This document shows positions 23,181 to 35,629 of a stretch of 64,000 nucleotides of DNA, in pieces. The DNA lies in contig CM057475.1 in assembly GCA_030035585.1 (NCBI GenBank), positions 83,531,334 through 83,595,333 of the forward strand, given 5' to 3'. Under the pieces are notes generated by a model. The model made no database searches. It saw nothing but the letters and a program-made list of their open reading frames with translations, and was not told the DNA's origin. This stretch comes from Dugong dugon. Lineage: Eukaryota; Chordata; Mammalia; Sirenia; Dugongidae. Numbering within the stretch: position 1 is the first letter of the stretch; every line of letters starts with the position of its first letter. The position numbers and the translations under genes were made by a program.

Positions 23181-23539
23181 TCAAGGTAAGTGATATTTCA
23201 ATGCAATATTTTCAAAAAATCAAAATTATTGCAAAAAATCCATGATGAGCACCATCAAAATGTTAATACAGACAGGGTCAGGGTTACTGAGTGTCAGGAA
23301 TCCCTAACAGAGAGACAGGTCAGGACTAGGGGTGCCAGGAAGAGTCCCGGGGTCAGTAGATCCTTGTTGCTCCACAGAACAAATCCATGAATGTGAGCCC
23401 AGTGACCAGTGTTACCACAGGAAAAGGAGGCAGCAAGAAATGGTAAAGGCAGCACATGCAAACTCATGACGTGTGGAGAACAGTTCCCATCAATCACATG
23501 CAGAGCATACTCCAAAATGGCACACATCCTGGACCATTA

Positions 23540-24765
23540 GACAAGTTTCAGTCTCTGACATAGTACACTAAGCTAGAAACCACTAACAAGGAGATAACTA
23601 GAAAACTCCCATATGTTTGGAAATTTAGAAATAAGTGTCTAAACTGCAAGTCAAAGAGGAAATCACAGTGGAAATTAGTAAATATTTTTACCTCAATGAG
23701 AATGAAAATACAGCACATCCAACCTTATCATACTAAAACTGTGCTTGGAGAAAACTTATAGAAGAAAGGCTAAAAACAATGATTTTTAAATTATTTTTTA
23801 AAACTCATCTCAAGAGTTTAGAAAAATAATAGTAAATTACAGCAGTTGCCATCAAGTTGACTCTGACTCTTGACAACTCCATGTGTGTCAGAGTAGACCT
23901 GTGCTCCGTGGGGTTTTCAATGGCTCATTTTTCAGAAGTAGATTGCCAGTACTTTTTTCCAAAGTGCCTCTGGGTGGACGGCAACCTCTGACACTTTGGT
24001 TAGCAGCCAGGCATGCTAATTCTTCACACAACACATGGACTGCCAATAATAAATAAGCGCCCCCCCCCCCAAAAGAAAGTAGAATAAATGAAATAATAAA
24101 GATAAGAGCAGAAATTAATGAAATAAAAATACATGTTCTTTAAAAAGATTAATAAAATCAATATAGCCCTGGCAAAGCAGAGTAAGAAAAAAAGCATAGC
24201 AACAAATGTCAGGAATTAGAGGGGGCTAGTACTACAGATCCCACAGACATTAAAATGATGAAAACAGCATAATACATGCCATTTCATGCCAATAAGTTTG
24301 AGAAGTTAGATGGAACAGGCAAATTCCTGGGAAAACACAACAAATCTGACTTAAGCAAATAAACTTCTTAATATCTATATAATTATCAAAGAACTGAACC
24401 CATAATTTTAAACTTTCCCATAAGACAAAAAGGAGGAGGAGGAGAAGGATATACCATCACTTCTAGGTCCAGATGGCTAGATGGCTTTCAACCTTTTAAG
24501 AAAAAAATACCAATTTTACAAGAATTCTTCCAAAGAACAGAAAAAGAAGAAACACAGCCTGGTTGTTTCATGAAGCTAGCATGACCTTATACTTAAACCT
24601 GACAAGGGCATTATGAGAAAGACAAATTACAGGTCAGTGAAAATAAATGCAAAAATCCTTACACTAAATACTATTAGTTAACCAAATCCAGCAATATTTG
24701 GCAATGACAATTTCCCACAATTAAGTAGATCTATTCCAGGGATACAAACTTGGTTTGACATCAGA
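23540..24765 (+). mobile_element. L1 LINE fragment, sense
   Basis: A-rich + strand with L1 ORF2 phrases: 'gaaaatacagcacatccaacctta', 'gacaagggcattatgagaaag', and the end 'agatctattccagggatacaaacttgg'. Many stops interrupt it. An old SINE is inserted near 23,846 and the 3' end of the L1 is missing. Confidence 0.75.
23846..24040 (-). mobile_element. Old divergent AfroSINE-type SINE in L1
   Basis: The reversed copy has the 'gttgccatcaagttgactctgac' tail end, the 'gtagacctgtgctccgtggggt' middle and a 'ggttagcagcc' head. It is the same old variant as at 1,256. A run of C (24,060-24,071) lies just after it. Confidence 0.75.
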
Positions 24766-24769
24766 CGTT

Positions 24770-25690
24770 TATCAGTGTAATCCAGCCAGCCCCCACCCCT
24801 GCTGTGGTGACAATCCGTGGCACCTGCCATTGTGCCTTCCTCTTCAAGGAATGGGATGGTGCCCTGGTGACTGCTGGGGAGGCCAATCAGGGGTGCCTGG
24901 AGTAGGACCAGCACCACCAAGAGTGCCACAGAACAGGAGCACTAGGGCTGGGGTCCCCCAGGGCCCTCAGGGGCAGCCAGCTGGTTTCTTAGAATTAGAA
25001 GCAATGCTCATCCAGCTGGCATCTCCTGCAGCAAGGTGCTCCCCTTTAAATTTCCCTGAAGACAGAAATCTCTGAAAATACGTAAACATCTCAACCAACC
25101 GTCACAACATCTGCCTCCAAAAGGGTGTTGTAGCCCAGGCCTGCAACACCAGATGAAACCCCCAGCTCTCCCAGCATCAAAACCAAAATGTCTATGGGCT
25201 AAGAAAGGGAAAAACCTTCCAGTGGTTTCCACGAGTTACTCTGATGTGGTGCGTGACCCCTATTGCTAAAACTGAGAGTGCTTTTCCTGGTCCCTGTGCT
25301 CATCACTCTTTTCTGATTTCAAACATAGCACTTGTAGAGGATTTAGAAAGTGTAGATACTCACCAAGAGAGAAATCACCCCAATCATCCTTCATAGATAC
25401 CCCCATTACTGATGCCAGCACAGACCACACATGCTCACTCACCATCCAGCAGGTACCTACCTGTTCCAGGTACTGGCCTAGGTGCTCGGTGACAACAGGA
25501 ACCTCCCCACCTGTGGGAACCATCCTCCCAGAACTTCAAACATGGGCTTGTTCTCTAGGTGGGTGTTGTAAGACTGTCTACATGCTTACTTCTACAATCC
25601 ATATCTACATGTTCTGTAATACTTTATCTATTTTCCCAGAATCCAACACTCTGGGCTCTTCCATTTTGTGTTAATGTCAGCAGTTTAGTG
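24770..25690. other. Intergenic; possible L2 trace near 25,455
   Basis: No gene is seen. The phrase 'ggtacctacctgttccaggtactggcctaggtgctcggtgacaac' split around 25,450-25,495 resembles the L2 3' region ('cctactatgtgccaggcactgt...ctaggtgctggg') but is short and diverged. Confidence 0.4.
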
Positions 25691-25699
25691 ATAGATCCT

Positions 25700-25985
25700 C
25701 TTGAGAACAACCTTTGGGTACATTGGTGAGTTTCTGCAAACATGATCCCCAGAAATGAAACTTCTTGTCATTGAGTTGACAAATGGCCCTCAGGTTGTCC
25801 CAATACATCCCCTCATCCCCTGCTGAAGTACCAAATCCTGCACTATCACCACCTCAGATATCAGAAGGATTTTTACGTTTGCCTAAATTCTTGCCTTCTT
25901 AATGGGTAAAAAAATGGCATCTGGTCATATGTCTTTTAATTTTCATCCCATCAATTACCACCGAGGTTGGCCATTTATCACAGGT
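25700..25985 (-). mobile_element. Possible old L1 fragment, antisense
   Basis: Phrases such as 'aatgggtaaaaaaatggcatctggtcatatg' and 'ccaccgaggttggccatttatca' resemble the reverse complement of the L1 3' region. The match is weak and judged only by eye. Confidence 0.4.
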
Positions 25986-26260
25986 TTGAGGACCTCTGTT
26001 TGGATTCTCAGTCCTGGAGGGCCACCTGTGGGACGAGGTTCCCCAGGCCAAGCCTGGTACCTAGACTCTCCCGCCATCTTCCCCTTCCCTCCTGTCCGCT
26101 GCTCACCAGGACTCATCCTCCATGTCCTCTCAGGTGGGGTCTTCACACTGGGTGTGCACATCCCTGGAAGCCAGGAAGACCCTCCTAGGAAGCAACATGA
26201 ATTCAGGAGTTTGATTCCAGGTACTCAACACTGGGATATCCTCCTTCCCAAAACTGATCT

Positions 26261-29200
26261 CCCCCACGTATCTGTCAGTTTGTCCTACTGTGGGGGTTTT
26301 CGTGTTTCCGTGATGCTGGAAGCTATGCCACTGGTATTCAAATACCGGCAGGGCCACCCATGATGGACAGGTTTCAGCTGAGCTTCCAGACTAAGACAGA
26401 CGAGGAAGAAGGACCTGGCGGTCTACTTCTGAAAAGATTTAGCCAGTGAAAACATTATGAATAGCAGTGGAACATTGTCTGATATAGTGCCGGAACATGA
26501 GGCCCTCAGGTTGGAAGGCACTCAAAAGATGACTGGGGAAGAGCTGCCTCCTCAAAGTAGAGTCAATCTTCATGATGTGGATGGAGTCAAGCTTGCAGGA
26601 CCTTCCTTTGCTGATGTGGCACAACTCAAAATGAGAAGAAACAGCTGCGAACATCCATTAATAGTCAAAACGTGGAATGTACGAAGTATGAATCTAGGAA
26701 AACTGGAAGTCATCAGAAATCTAATGGGACACATAAACAGGCATTAGTGAGCTGAAATGGACTGGTATTGGCCATTTTGAATTGGACAATCATATGGTCT
26801 ACTATGCTGGGAATGACAACTTGAAGAGGAATAGCATTGCATTCATCAACAAAAAGAACATTTCAAGATCTATCCTGCAGTACAACACTGTCAATGATCG
26901 GATAATATTCATATGTCTACAAGGAAAACCAGGTAATACAACTATTATTCAAATTTACACACCAACCACTAAGGCCAAAGTGAAGATATTGAAGATTTTT
27001 ACCAACTTCTGAAGTTTTAAATTGATTGAACATGTAACCAGGATGCATTGACAATTACTGGAGATTGGAATGTAAAAATTGGAAACAAAGAAGAAGGATC
27101 AGTAGTTGGAAAATATGGCCTTGGTAATAGAAATGATTCTGGAGATCGCATGATAGAATTTTGCAAGACCAATGACTTATTCATTGCAAATACCTTTTTT
27201 CACCAACATAAATGGTGACTATACATGTGGACCTTGCCAGATGGCATACACAGGAATCAAATCGACTACATCTGTGGGAAGAGATGATGGAAAACCTCAA
27301 TATCATCAGTCAGAACAAGGCCAGGGACCGACTGTGGAACAGACCGTCAATTGCTCAGATGCAAATTCAAGTTGAAACTGAAGAAAATTAGAACAAGTCC
27401 ATGAGAGCCAAAGTTCCACCTTGAGTATATCCCACCTGAATTTAGAGACCATCTTAAGAATAGATTTGACAAGTTGAACACTGATGACGGAAGACCAGAT
27501 GAGTTGTGAAACTACATCAAGGACATCATACACAAAGAAAACAAGAGGTCATTAAAAAGACAAGAAAGAAAGAAAAGACCAAAATGGATGTCAGAACAGA
27601 CTCTGCAAGCGGCTCTTGAACATTGAGTAGCTAAAGAAAAGGAAGAAATGTTGAGGTAAAAGAGTTGAACAGTTTTCAAAGGGCGGCTCGAGAAGACTAA
27701 GTATTATAATGACATAGGCAAAGACCTGGAGATGGAAAAATGAAAGGGAAGTATACACTCTGCATTTCTCAAGCTGAAAGAACTGAAGAAAAAATTCAAG
27801 TTCCAAATTGCAATATTGAAGGATTCCACTGGGGAAAATATTAAATGACCCAGGAAGCACCAAAGGAAGAAGGAAAGAATACACAGAGTCACTATACCAA
27901 AAAGAATCCATCGATGTCCAACCATTTCAGGAGGTAGCATATGATCAGGAACCAATGGAACTGAAGAAAGAAGTCCAAGCTGCACTGAAGGCATTGGTGA
28001 AAAACAAGGCTTCAGCAATTGACAGAATACCAACTGAGATGTTTCAACAAACTGATGCAGCACTGGAAGTGCTCACTCGTCTAGGCCAAGAAATATGGAA
28101 GACAGCTACCTGGCCAACCGACTGGAAGAGATCTATATTTATGCCTATTCCCAAGAAAGGTGATCCCATCAAATGCAGAAATTATTGAACAATATCATTA
28201 ATATCACACCCAAGTAAAATTTTACTGATCATTCAAAAGTGGCTGCAGCAGTGTATCGACAGGGAACTGCCAGAAATTCAAGTGGATACAGAAGAGGACG
28301 TGGAATGAGGGATATCATTGCTCATGTCAGATGGATACTGGCTGAAAGCAGAGAATACCAGAAAGATGTTTACCTGTGTTTTATTGACTATGCAAAGGCA
28401 TTTGACTGTGTGGATCGTAACAAATTATAGATAACATTGTGAAGAATGGGAATTCTAGAACACTTAATTGTGTTCACGAGGAACCTGCACGTAGATCAAG
28501 AGGTAGTCATTCGAACAGAACAAAGGAATACTGCATGGCTGCTTAAAATCAGGAAAGGTGTGCATCAGGGTTGTATCCTTTCACCATACCCATTCAATCT
28601 GTATGCTGAGCAAATAATCCGAGAAGTTGGACTATATGAAGAAGAACGGGGCATCAGGATTGGAGGAAGACTCATTAACAACCTGCATTATGCAGATGAC
28701 ACAACCTTGCTTGCTGAAAGTGAAGAGGACTTTAAGCACTTGCTGATGAAGATCAAAGATCACAGCCTTCAGTATGGATTACACCTCAACATAAAGAAAA
28801 CAAAAATCCTCACATCTGGACCAATAAGCAAAATAATGATAAATGGAGAAAAGACTGAAGTTGTCAAGGACTTCATTTTACTTGGATTGACAATCAACAT
28901 CCATGGAAGCAGCAGTCAAGAAATCAAAAGACACATTGCATTGGGGAAATCTGCTGGAAAAGACCTCTTTAAAGTCACCTTGAAGACTAAGGTGAGCCTG
29001 ATCCAAGTCATGGTGTTTTCAATCACCTCCTATGCATCTGAAAGCTGGATGATGAATAAGGAAGACAGAAGAAGAATTGACTCCTTTAAATTGTGATGTT
29101 GGAGAAGAATATTGAATATACCATGGACTGCCAAAAGAACAAACAAATCTATCGTGGAAGAAGTACAACCAGAGTGCTCCTTAGAAGCAAGGATGCCGAG

Positions 29201-29454
29201 ACTACATTTCACATACTTTGGACATGTTGTCAGGAGGATTCAGTCCCTGGAGAAGGACATCATGCTTGGTAATGTAGAGGGTTAGTGAAAAACAGGAAGA
29301 CTCTCAATGAGTTGGATTGACACAGTGGCTGTAACAACTGGTTTAAGTATAACCACTATTATAAGGATGGCACAGGACCGGGCAGTGTTTCATTCTGTTG
29401 TACATAGGGTCACTATGAGTCAGAACTGACTTAATGGCCCCTAACAACTACAAC
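26261..29454 (+). mobile_element. RTE-type LINE copy 2, near full length, defective
   Basis: A 3,194-base copy flanked by an 11-bp duplication AAAACTGATCT / AAAACAGATCT (26,250-26,260 and 29,455-29,465; one mismatch). It has the same leader, endonuclease, Lys/Glu-rich linker, RT and 'cctaacaactacaac' end as copy 1. The endonuclease start is read as KTWNVRSMNLGKLEV near 26,668-26,712. The ORF is broken by stops and indels at several sites, for example after 26,747 and near 27,030. Confidence 0.9.
27955..29096 (+). pseudogene. RTE copy 2 reverse transcriptase remnant
   Basis: RT blocks lie in order: ASAIDRIPTEMFQQ (about 28,012), CFIDYAKAFDCVD (first Asp, about 28,377-28,415), then an open frame 28,446-29,096 of 216 codons that includes KGVHQGCILSPYPFNLY and NLHYADDTTLLAES (catalytic YADD about 28,690). 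This is the longest intact RT piece among the RTE copies. TAG and TGA stops separate it from the upstream block. Confidence 0.85.
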
Positions 29455-29465
29455 AAAACAGATCT

Positions 29466-30395
29466 GCCTGTGGGTCTACCTACAGTGGGGTCCTGTGGGC
29501 CCCCTGCCATCTCCCCTCCTTCTCTGTACAGGGAAAATCTGCGCCTTACACCACCCTGATCTCACTATGGCACAGTGCTCCCAGGGTGTGCTCAGAGGCT
29601 GGGCATCATGACCATGGTGTCACTCATAGTAGGGGCATTACCAACCCCATTAGGATGTGCTTCTCCCATGGTGTTTCTTCCTCACTATGCGTGAGAAATG
29701 CATGGGGCTGGAGATCAGGACCTGGCTCTTTTGCTCTTGGGGTTCCCCCGGTATGTCACAGAGTGGGCAGCCTGATGGGAGGAGACACTGTCCTTCAGTG
29801 ACCTCACCTCCCCTACCCCCAAGTATGGTCAAAGAAGCATCACGCTCAGCATCCCACAGGGCAAAACAAGGTGAATGAGGAAAGAGACCCCATCTCTCAC
29901 AGCTCCATACATGCACACAGTGTCTACGTGTGTTAGGACATTTGAGCCCCTCAAATGCCCCTGGCATCTTTGCCTCTTTGGAATTAGGCACAAATCATGA
30001 GTCTCCATCTGAGACTCAGTTTTACGTTTGGTGTGATTTCAGCGAGGAAGAGGTGCACATTGATCAAGAGGTCAGTGTTGAGTGGACCCCACAGGGAAGC
30101 AGGAGCCATACCAGTCACGTCAACAGGGAGAGGAGACACACAGAGTTGGTTCTAGAATGCTGAAGGACTGAAAGGCAAAGGGGGTGTGAAGGTCTCTGGA
30201 GATAGTCCCTGCAGGAAGCAACTTCCACACTCGAGGGGGTGTGAGTGGGGGCAAAGGGAAGGATTTGGGGTTGCTAGAACCTGGGCTGGGAGGAAGGGCC
30301 CTGCAAAGCTGGGGCCCAGACCCTCTAGGATGGGTGCTGTCTGTTGGCCCTTCTTCTGGGAGCTCCAGGGGAAAAACTGGAACCTGGGATCAAAC
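29466..30395. other. Intergenic, nothing recognised
   Basis: Unique-looking sequence between RTE copy 2 and an AfroSINE. Short frames on both strands have no domain. No repeat family is recognised. Confidence 0.5.
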
Positions 30396-30562
30396 GGGAG
30401 CCCTGGTGGCACAGTGGTTAAGAGCCCCGCTGCTAACCAAAAGTTGGCAGTTTGAATCCACCAGCTGCTCCTTAGAAACCTGTGGGGCAGTTCCACTCTG
30501 TCCTATAGGGTTGCTATGAGTCGGAATCGACTCTACGGCAACGGGTTTGGGTGTTTTGGTTT
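30396..30562 (+). mobile_element. AfroSINE, young-looking, sense
   Basis: A full copy: head gggagccctggtggcacagtgg (A box region), B box 'gtttgaatccacc', middle 'ggcagttccactctgtcctatag', tail 'gttgctatgagtcggaatcg'. The flanks ggatcaaac / ggaatcaaat form an imperfect target duplication. It is the clearest reference copy in the window. Confidence 0.95.
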
Positions 30563-30834
30563 GGAATCAAATGATCCCACCAGGCAAAGAACAGTGGGAG
30601 GGTTCCTCCTCTTCTCCAGCAGCCTTCCAGTGATCCCTGCTGGCAGAGCCCAGCAGGACCAGGACAACCCAGTGTGCTGAGAAAATATAACAATGTAACA
30701 ACTGCAGCAGCAGGCACACCCCCGCCCCCATGTAGTCATCTTTCCTTTCTTGAGAATTCCTGAAAAACATTGTCATTTACTTTGTTAAATGACTCTCGGA
30801 CACTGTAAAATGAGTCTTATAGTCATGGGAGGAG

Positions 30835-31770
30835 GGAATGTATTTTTAAAATATTTTATTAAGTATTCAATTTATTAAAACTTACATGTATATCTTTTAA
30901 TTTTTTATTGTGGTAAAATATATATAACATAAAATTTGCCATTTTAACCATTTTTAAGTGTACTATTCTGTGTTATTAATCACATTCACAATGTTGTGCA
31001 ACTATCACCACCACAGCCATCACCACCACCGTCACCACCATCACCACCACCACCACATCACCACCATCACCACCACCACCACCACCATCACCACCACCAC
31101 CACCACCATCACCATCACCCTCACTACCATCATCACCATCAACACCACCACAGCCATCACCACCTCCACATCACCACCATCACCACCACCACCACCACCA
31201 TCACCATCACACTCACTACCATCATCACCATCAACACCACCACCACCACCATGACCATCACCACCATCACCACCACCATCACAACCACCTTCACCACCAC
31301 CACCACCACCATCACTACGATTTGTTTCCTTTTTTTTCATGTCTCCAAAAAGAAACTTAATGTCCCGTAAGCAGTAACTCCCCATTCTTGCCCCCTATCC
31401 CTGGAAACCACTAATAAACTTTCGTTTCTATTCATCTGTCTATTCTAGATGTTTCATGTAAGTGGGATTGCACAATGTTTGTCCTTTTTTGTCTGGCTTA
31501 TTTCGCTCAGCATGATGTTTTACAATTCATCCATGTGGTGGCATGTATCAGGACTTCATTTCTCTTTATCTCTGAATAATATCCCATCGTTTATTCACTC
31601 ATTTCTTGAGGAGCACTTGGGTAGTTTCCACCTTCCCCCGCCCCTGCATTGTGAATAATACTGCAGTGAATATTGGTGTACAGGTATCTTTTAAGTCCCT
31701 GCTTTTGTTTTGGATATATACCCAGGGGTTGAATTTCTGAGTCACATGGTAGTTCCACAGGTATATTTGT
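30835..31770 (-). mobile_element. L1 3' end, antisense, interrupted by a CAC/CAT array
   Basis: The + strand reads as the reverse complement of the 3' part of an old L1: 'ttttattgtggtaaaatatatataacataaaatttgcc', 'ccattttaaccatttttaagtgt', then after the array 'gtaactccccattcttgcc', 'aagtgggattgcacaatgtttgtcc', and 'ggatatatacccaggggttgaatttctg' near 31,712. The CAC/CAT array replaces the short 'caaccatcaccacc' stretch of the usual sequence. Confidence 0.8.
31003..31318. repeat. CAC/CAT trinucleotide microsatellite
   Basis: About 315 bases of CACCAC/CATCAC units with a few CCTCCA and CCACAG variants. It contains a longer internal duplication: the block 'ccaccatcaccatcac(c)ctcactaccatcatcaccatcaacacc' near 31,105-31,150 recurs near 31,195-31,240. 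It yields artefact His/Thr-rich frames. Confidence 0.95.
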
Positions 31771-31779
31771 TACAGAGAA

Positions 31780-34180
31780 TGGGATAGGAGATTAATAGAA
31801 ACTTCCACATATAAGAATATTTTATGGTAGGACAGAATTATGGGCAAAATCAGATGAATATAATGAGTTCAAGAAAATTTCTGACTGTTAAAGACGAGCT
31901 TGTCTATGTATTTTTAAATGATGGATGTTGGTATCAAAATCATTTTGGTATTTAGCTTCTCAGACACTTTTATAAGAAGGATTAACGGTTTTATTTCAAA
32001 GTATCAGTGTTTACACCAGAAATTACATTCTTTGTAATTATTAACTTTTTTTTTAATTAGATGTCAACTTTAGAATACACAAGTGGGTTGACAGCTTTTC
32101 AAAAAATTCTTTTAGGGCAGATGAGAGCCCACATCGAAGCCCACTGCTGCCCACCTCAGCATGCAGCCTGGTCAAGCTGATTGCCAACTGCACATGTGTA
32201 CAGGACACACCCTGAGACAGGAGCTAGGGTCTGGAGGGCAGGCTCAAGAAAGCAAGACACAGTCCCAAGGTGTGTGGGGTGACCAGGTCTCTGAGAACAG
32301 CATGCTGCAAACTCCATGGGAGAAAGTGCCAGGGCTCCTGCCCTGGGCACCTCGGGGAGGAGAGGGTCAGCAGGAGGGAGGAGATGTGAGGGTAGGGATG
32401 GTGGCTGGGTCAGGGACCCTCTGGAGGCAGAAGAGGCAATGCCAGAAAGAAGGGAGATGAGCAGTATGAAGGCTGGGGTACCATCAAGCCTTGGACCATG
32501 GACCTGCATGCAGGTCTGGAAGCCTCTGCAGAATTCTAACATCACCTGAGAGTCTTCAGAAGAAAGTGTGTCGCTGGGAGTGTGCGGCAGGGAGAGGCAG
32601 GGCTGGAGGCCGTGCCGGAAGGCCATCATCTTGGCCTGTTCATGGCGGACCCTGGCCCTGTTTGGACCCAAGCTTGAAATGAACGTTGCAGCTTCTTGAA
32701 CGCCCGAGTCCTCATCTATGTTGTCTCATCTGCTCTGGGAAGAGTTGGAGCCAGCCTAATCTAGACTTGCTCTGACCCCAGCCATGTCTTCACCCAACGG
32801 CATTAACGGAGCGCCTACTGCCTGTGAGGTGCCAGGACACAGGGCCAACACCACACCCTCCCCTGGGAGCAAGGCTTGCTACAAATGCAGGCAAGTATGC
32901 AAACGCTCCACAAAGCTAACAAAAACAAGTTTCCTATCACTCTTCCGAAAAATGAAGACCGAGGGCCCCAGACCACTAAACCAAAGCTGGTGACCAAATG
33001 AAGAAACAGAGTGCCACTCCACCCAGAGGCACCATAGGAGCCCTGCCCATCCCCTACTGGGCTGGCCCCATGCCATGGACCCTGTTCAAGGGCAGCCACT
33101 CTACCTGACTGTGAACTTGGGACACTGTGAAGATGGAAATGCCCAGTAAGTGCATTTAGGCACCACTGGGGCCCCACCCAGCCCTTCTGGGCTGGCCTGT
33201 GCCATGGCCTCCACCCACAGAACGACCATTCCACCTGCCTGTGAACTTGGAAGCTGAAAAGACGGGAGATGCCCGTTCAGTACGTGTAGGCTGCAGCAGC
33301 TAAAGCTGACTCAGCTTCCGTCAATATTCCCCTTTTTTTTGGGGGGGGGGGGTAGTTTACTCAAATTGGATGTAGTTTTTCCAGAAGCGGACAATGTGTC
33401 ACTACACCCACAGTTCATGTGACGCGACTTCTCTCTAAGCCATGGGGTCACCTCTGCCCACTTCGTTCAGCATCCACGTCCTCATCCCTAAACCCAGAAC
33501 CGTCGGGTAGCTTGAGAACTGGTGACTGAGTCCGCCATCCCCATCGCCCATGCGACGCCCAAACCCTTCTCTGATCAGCTATGCCAGCCGGAGTTTCCCC
33601 CAAAAGGCCCCTCGGTTCCTAGGCTGTGAGCGGCTCCAAGCCCCTTGGCCTGGACAGAGGAAGGGACCCTGCAGCCAGGGCGCCAGCCAAGGGCAGCTAG
33701 GCTCTGAGCTCAGCTCTGTGGGCCCATCAGGGTGGGTCTGAAGCCACAGGGTCCTGGGACAAGTCGTGCCATCCTCTCAGACTGGTGAGGCAGAGGCACA
33801 GAAAGGACTCAGGTGTGGGAGGAGGGGCCTCTCACCTGTGAGCTGCCTTTCCTCCTGCCCTGTGCTGTCTCCCTGCATCCCCACTGGCTGCTGCTCCAAG
33901 CATCCCAGCACCCCAAGGCTGGTGCCAAGAAGGATGCCAGCTACCCCAGATTTCTGATCTGGTTTACCTGGGTGGGCCAAGGATCAGCACTGAACGTGGT
34001 GGGGCTGCCTCGCTGCTCAGACACCACACCCAGCTCTTGGCCAGAGGCCTCCTACCTCCTCCGGGGCTCCATGTCTCATGTCCTCTCACACCCTGCCAGG
34101 CCAGGGCCTGGAGCTACAGTGTCCTGGTCAAGGTCGGAAATGAGTCTCCCACCCACACTGCACAGCATGCCCAAGCCCTG
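31780..34180. other. Intergenic; possible L2 trace, no gene
   Basis: AT-rich to about 32,120 and GC-rich after. A phrase near 32,800-32,850 ('attaacggagcgcctactgcctgtgaggtgccaggac' in parts) resembles L2. A T8G13 homopolymer junction lies at about 33,333-33,352. Open frames overlap on both strands without domains. Confidence 0.45.
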
Positions 34181-34184
34181 TCCC

Positions 34185-34300
34185 ATTCATGAAAGAAGCA
34201 TTTATTGAGTATCTACTGTGTGCCTGGTCCGGCCAGGCCCCAAGGATATGACTGCCATGCCAGGAAGCTAGAAGCTGGCCCTGAAGAACCTGCGCCCACC
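34185..34300. mobile_element. L2-like fragment
   Basis: The sequence 'aagcatttattgagtatcta' followed by 'ctgtgtgcctggtcc' fits the well-known L2 3' region. It is short and diverged. Confidence 0.5.
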
Positions 34301-34322
34301 TCCCCGAGAGCTTTGGCCCACA

Positions 34323-34822
34323 GCTCTTAGTCATCTAGCGCTGCTATAGCAGAAATACCACAAGTGGATGGTTTTAACAAAGAGAAGTTGTGTCTAGTAG
34401 GCTACAAGTCCAAATTCAGGTTACCAGCTCCAGGTGAAGTCTTTCTCTATCGTCTCTGGAGAAGGGTCCTTATGATACATCAGTCTTCCCTTGGTCTGGA
34501 AGCATCTCAGCACAGGAACCTCAGGTCCAAAGGATGCACTCTGCTCCTGGCACTGCTTCCTTGGTGGTACAATGTCCCCATGTGTCTCTGCTTGCTTCTC
34601 TCTTTTATATCTCTAAAGAGATTGGCTTAAGACACTATCTAATCTTGAAGACCTCATCAGTATAACTGCTGAACATCCATCTTATTACATTATAGTGATA
34701 GAATTTACAACACACAGGGAAATCCATCAGATGATAAAATGGTAGCCAATCATACAATACTAGGAGTCATGACCTAGCCAAGTTGACAGATATTTTTTGG
34801 GGACACAATTCAATCTATGACA
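34323..34822 (-). repeat. Solo MaLR LTR, antisense
   Basis: Starts 'ctcttagtcatctagcgctgctatagcag' and ends 'ttggggacacaattcaatctatgaca'. It matches the LTR at 59,418 along its length. No internal sequence is attached, so it is a solo LTR from recombination. Confidence 0.8.
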
Positions 34823-34904
34823 GCTCTGCTCTCTACAGGTGGCATGTGGGACATCAATCACCCTACCTTACCTGTGGGAAGCAGGGGTAGAGGGAGTGGA
34901 CTCT

Positions 34905-34966
34905 CCTGACAGTTTGCTAACCTGGAGGGGGTAGCTGCCCTGGCCTTTTACTAGGCTGGAGGGGGG
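34905..34966. repeat. Minisatellite, left part before the LTR
   Basis: Units of the type 'ggggtagctgccctggccttttactaggctgg' are found here and again right after the LTR that ends near 36,121. This is the left arm of one array that the LTR has split. Confidence 0.7.
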
Positions 34967-35106
34967 TGTTATGAATTGAATTGTGTCCCAAAAAAAATGT
35001 GTCAAGTTGGCTAGGCCATGATTCCCAGTATTGTGTGGTTGTCCACCATTTTGTGATCTGATGTGACTATCCTACGTGTTGTAAATCCTGCCTCTATGAT
35101 GCTAAT

Positions 35107-35269
35107 GGGAGCACTGATGGTGCAGTGGTTAAGAGTTCAGGCTGCTAACCAAAATGTCAGCAGTTCAAATCCACCAGCCACTCCTTGGAAACCCCGTGGG
35201 ACAGTTCTACTCTACCCTATAGAGTCGCTATGAGTTGAAATCCACAAAGGGTTTGGTTTTGGTTCGGTT
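35107..35269 (+). mobile_element. AfroSINE inside the LTR
   Basis: Flanked by TATGATGCTAAT (35,095-35,106) and TATGATGGTAAT (35,270-35,281), an 11 of 12 duplication. Full head to tail. It is younger than the LTR. Confidence 0.92.
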
Positions 35270-35629
35270 TATGATGGTAATGAGGCAGGATTAGAGGCAG
35301 TTATATTAAAGAGACAGGACTCAATCTACAAGATTAAGTGGTATCTTGAGTCAACCTCTTTGGAGACATAAAAGAAAGAATTGAGCAGAGAGGAGAGGGA
35401 CCTCTTATCACCAAGAAAGAATAGCCAGGAGTAGAGTATGTCCTTTGGACCCTGGGTCCTTGAACTGAGAAGCTCCTACTCCAGGTGAAAAGTGATGACA
35501 AGGACCTTCCCCCAGAGATGACAGAGACAGAAAGCCTTCCCGTGGAGCTGGTGCCCTGAATTCGGACTTCTAGCCTCCTAAACTGTGGGAGAATAAATTT
35601 CTCTGTGTTAAAGCCACTCACTTGTGGTA

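Noticed and set aside
30396-30480. tRNA-like segments with A and B boxes
   Set aside because: They are the heads of AfroSINEs with target duplications and attached SINE bodies, not tRNA genes. The same applies to the copies at 35,107 and 46,403 and the reversed copies.
30958-31370. Long frames rich in His, Thr and Ser over the CAC/CAT array
   Set aside because: They are direct translations of a microsatellite in three frames, with no start context or splice support.
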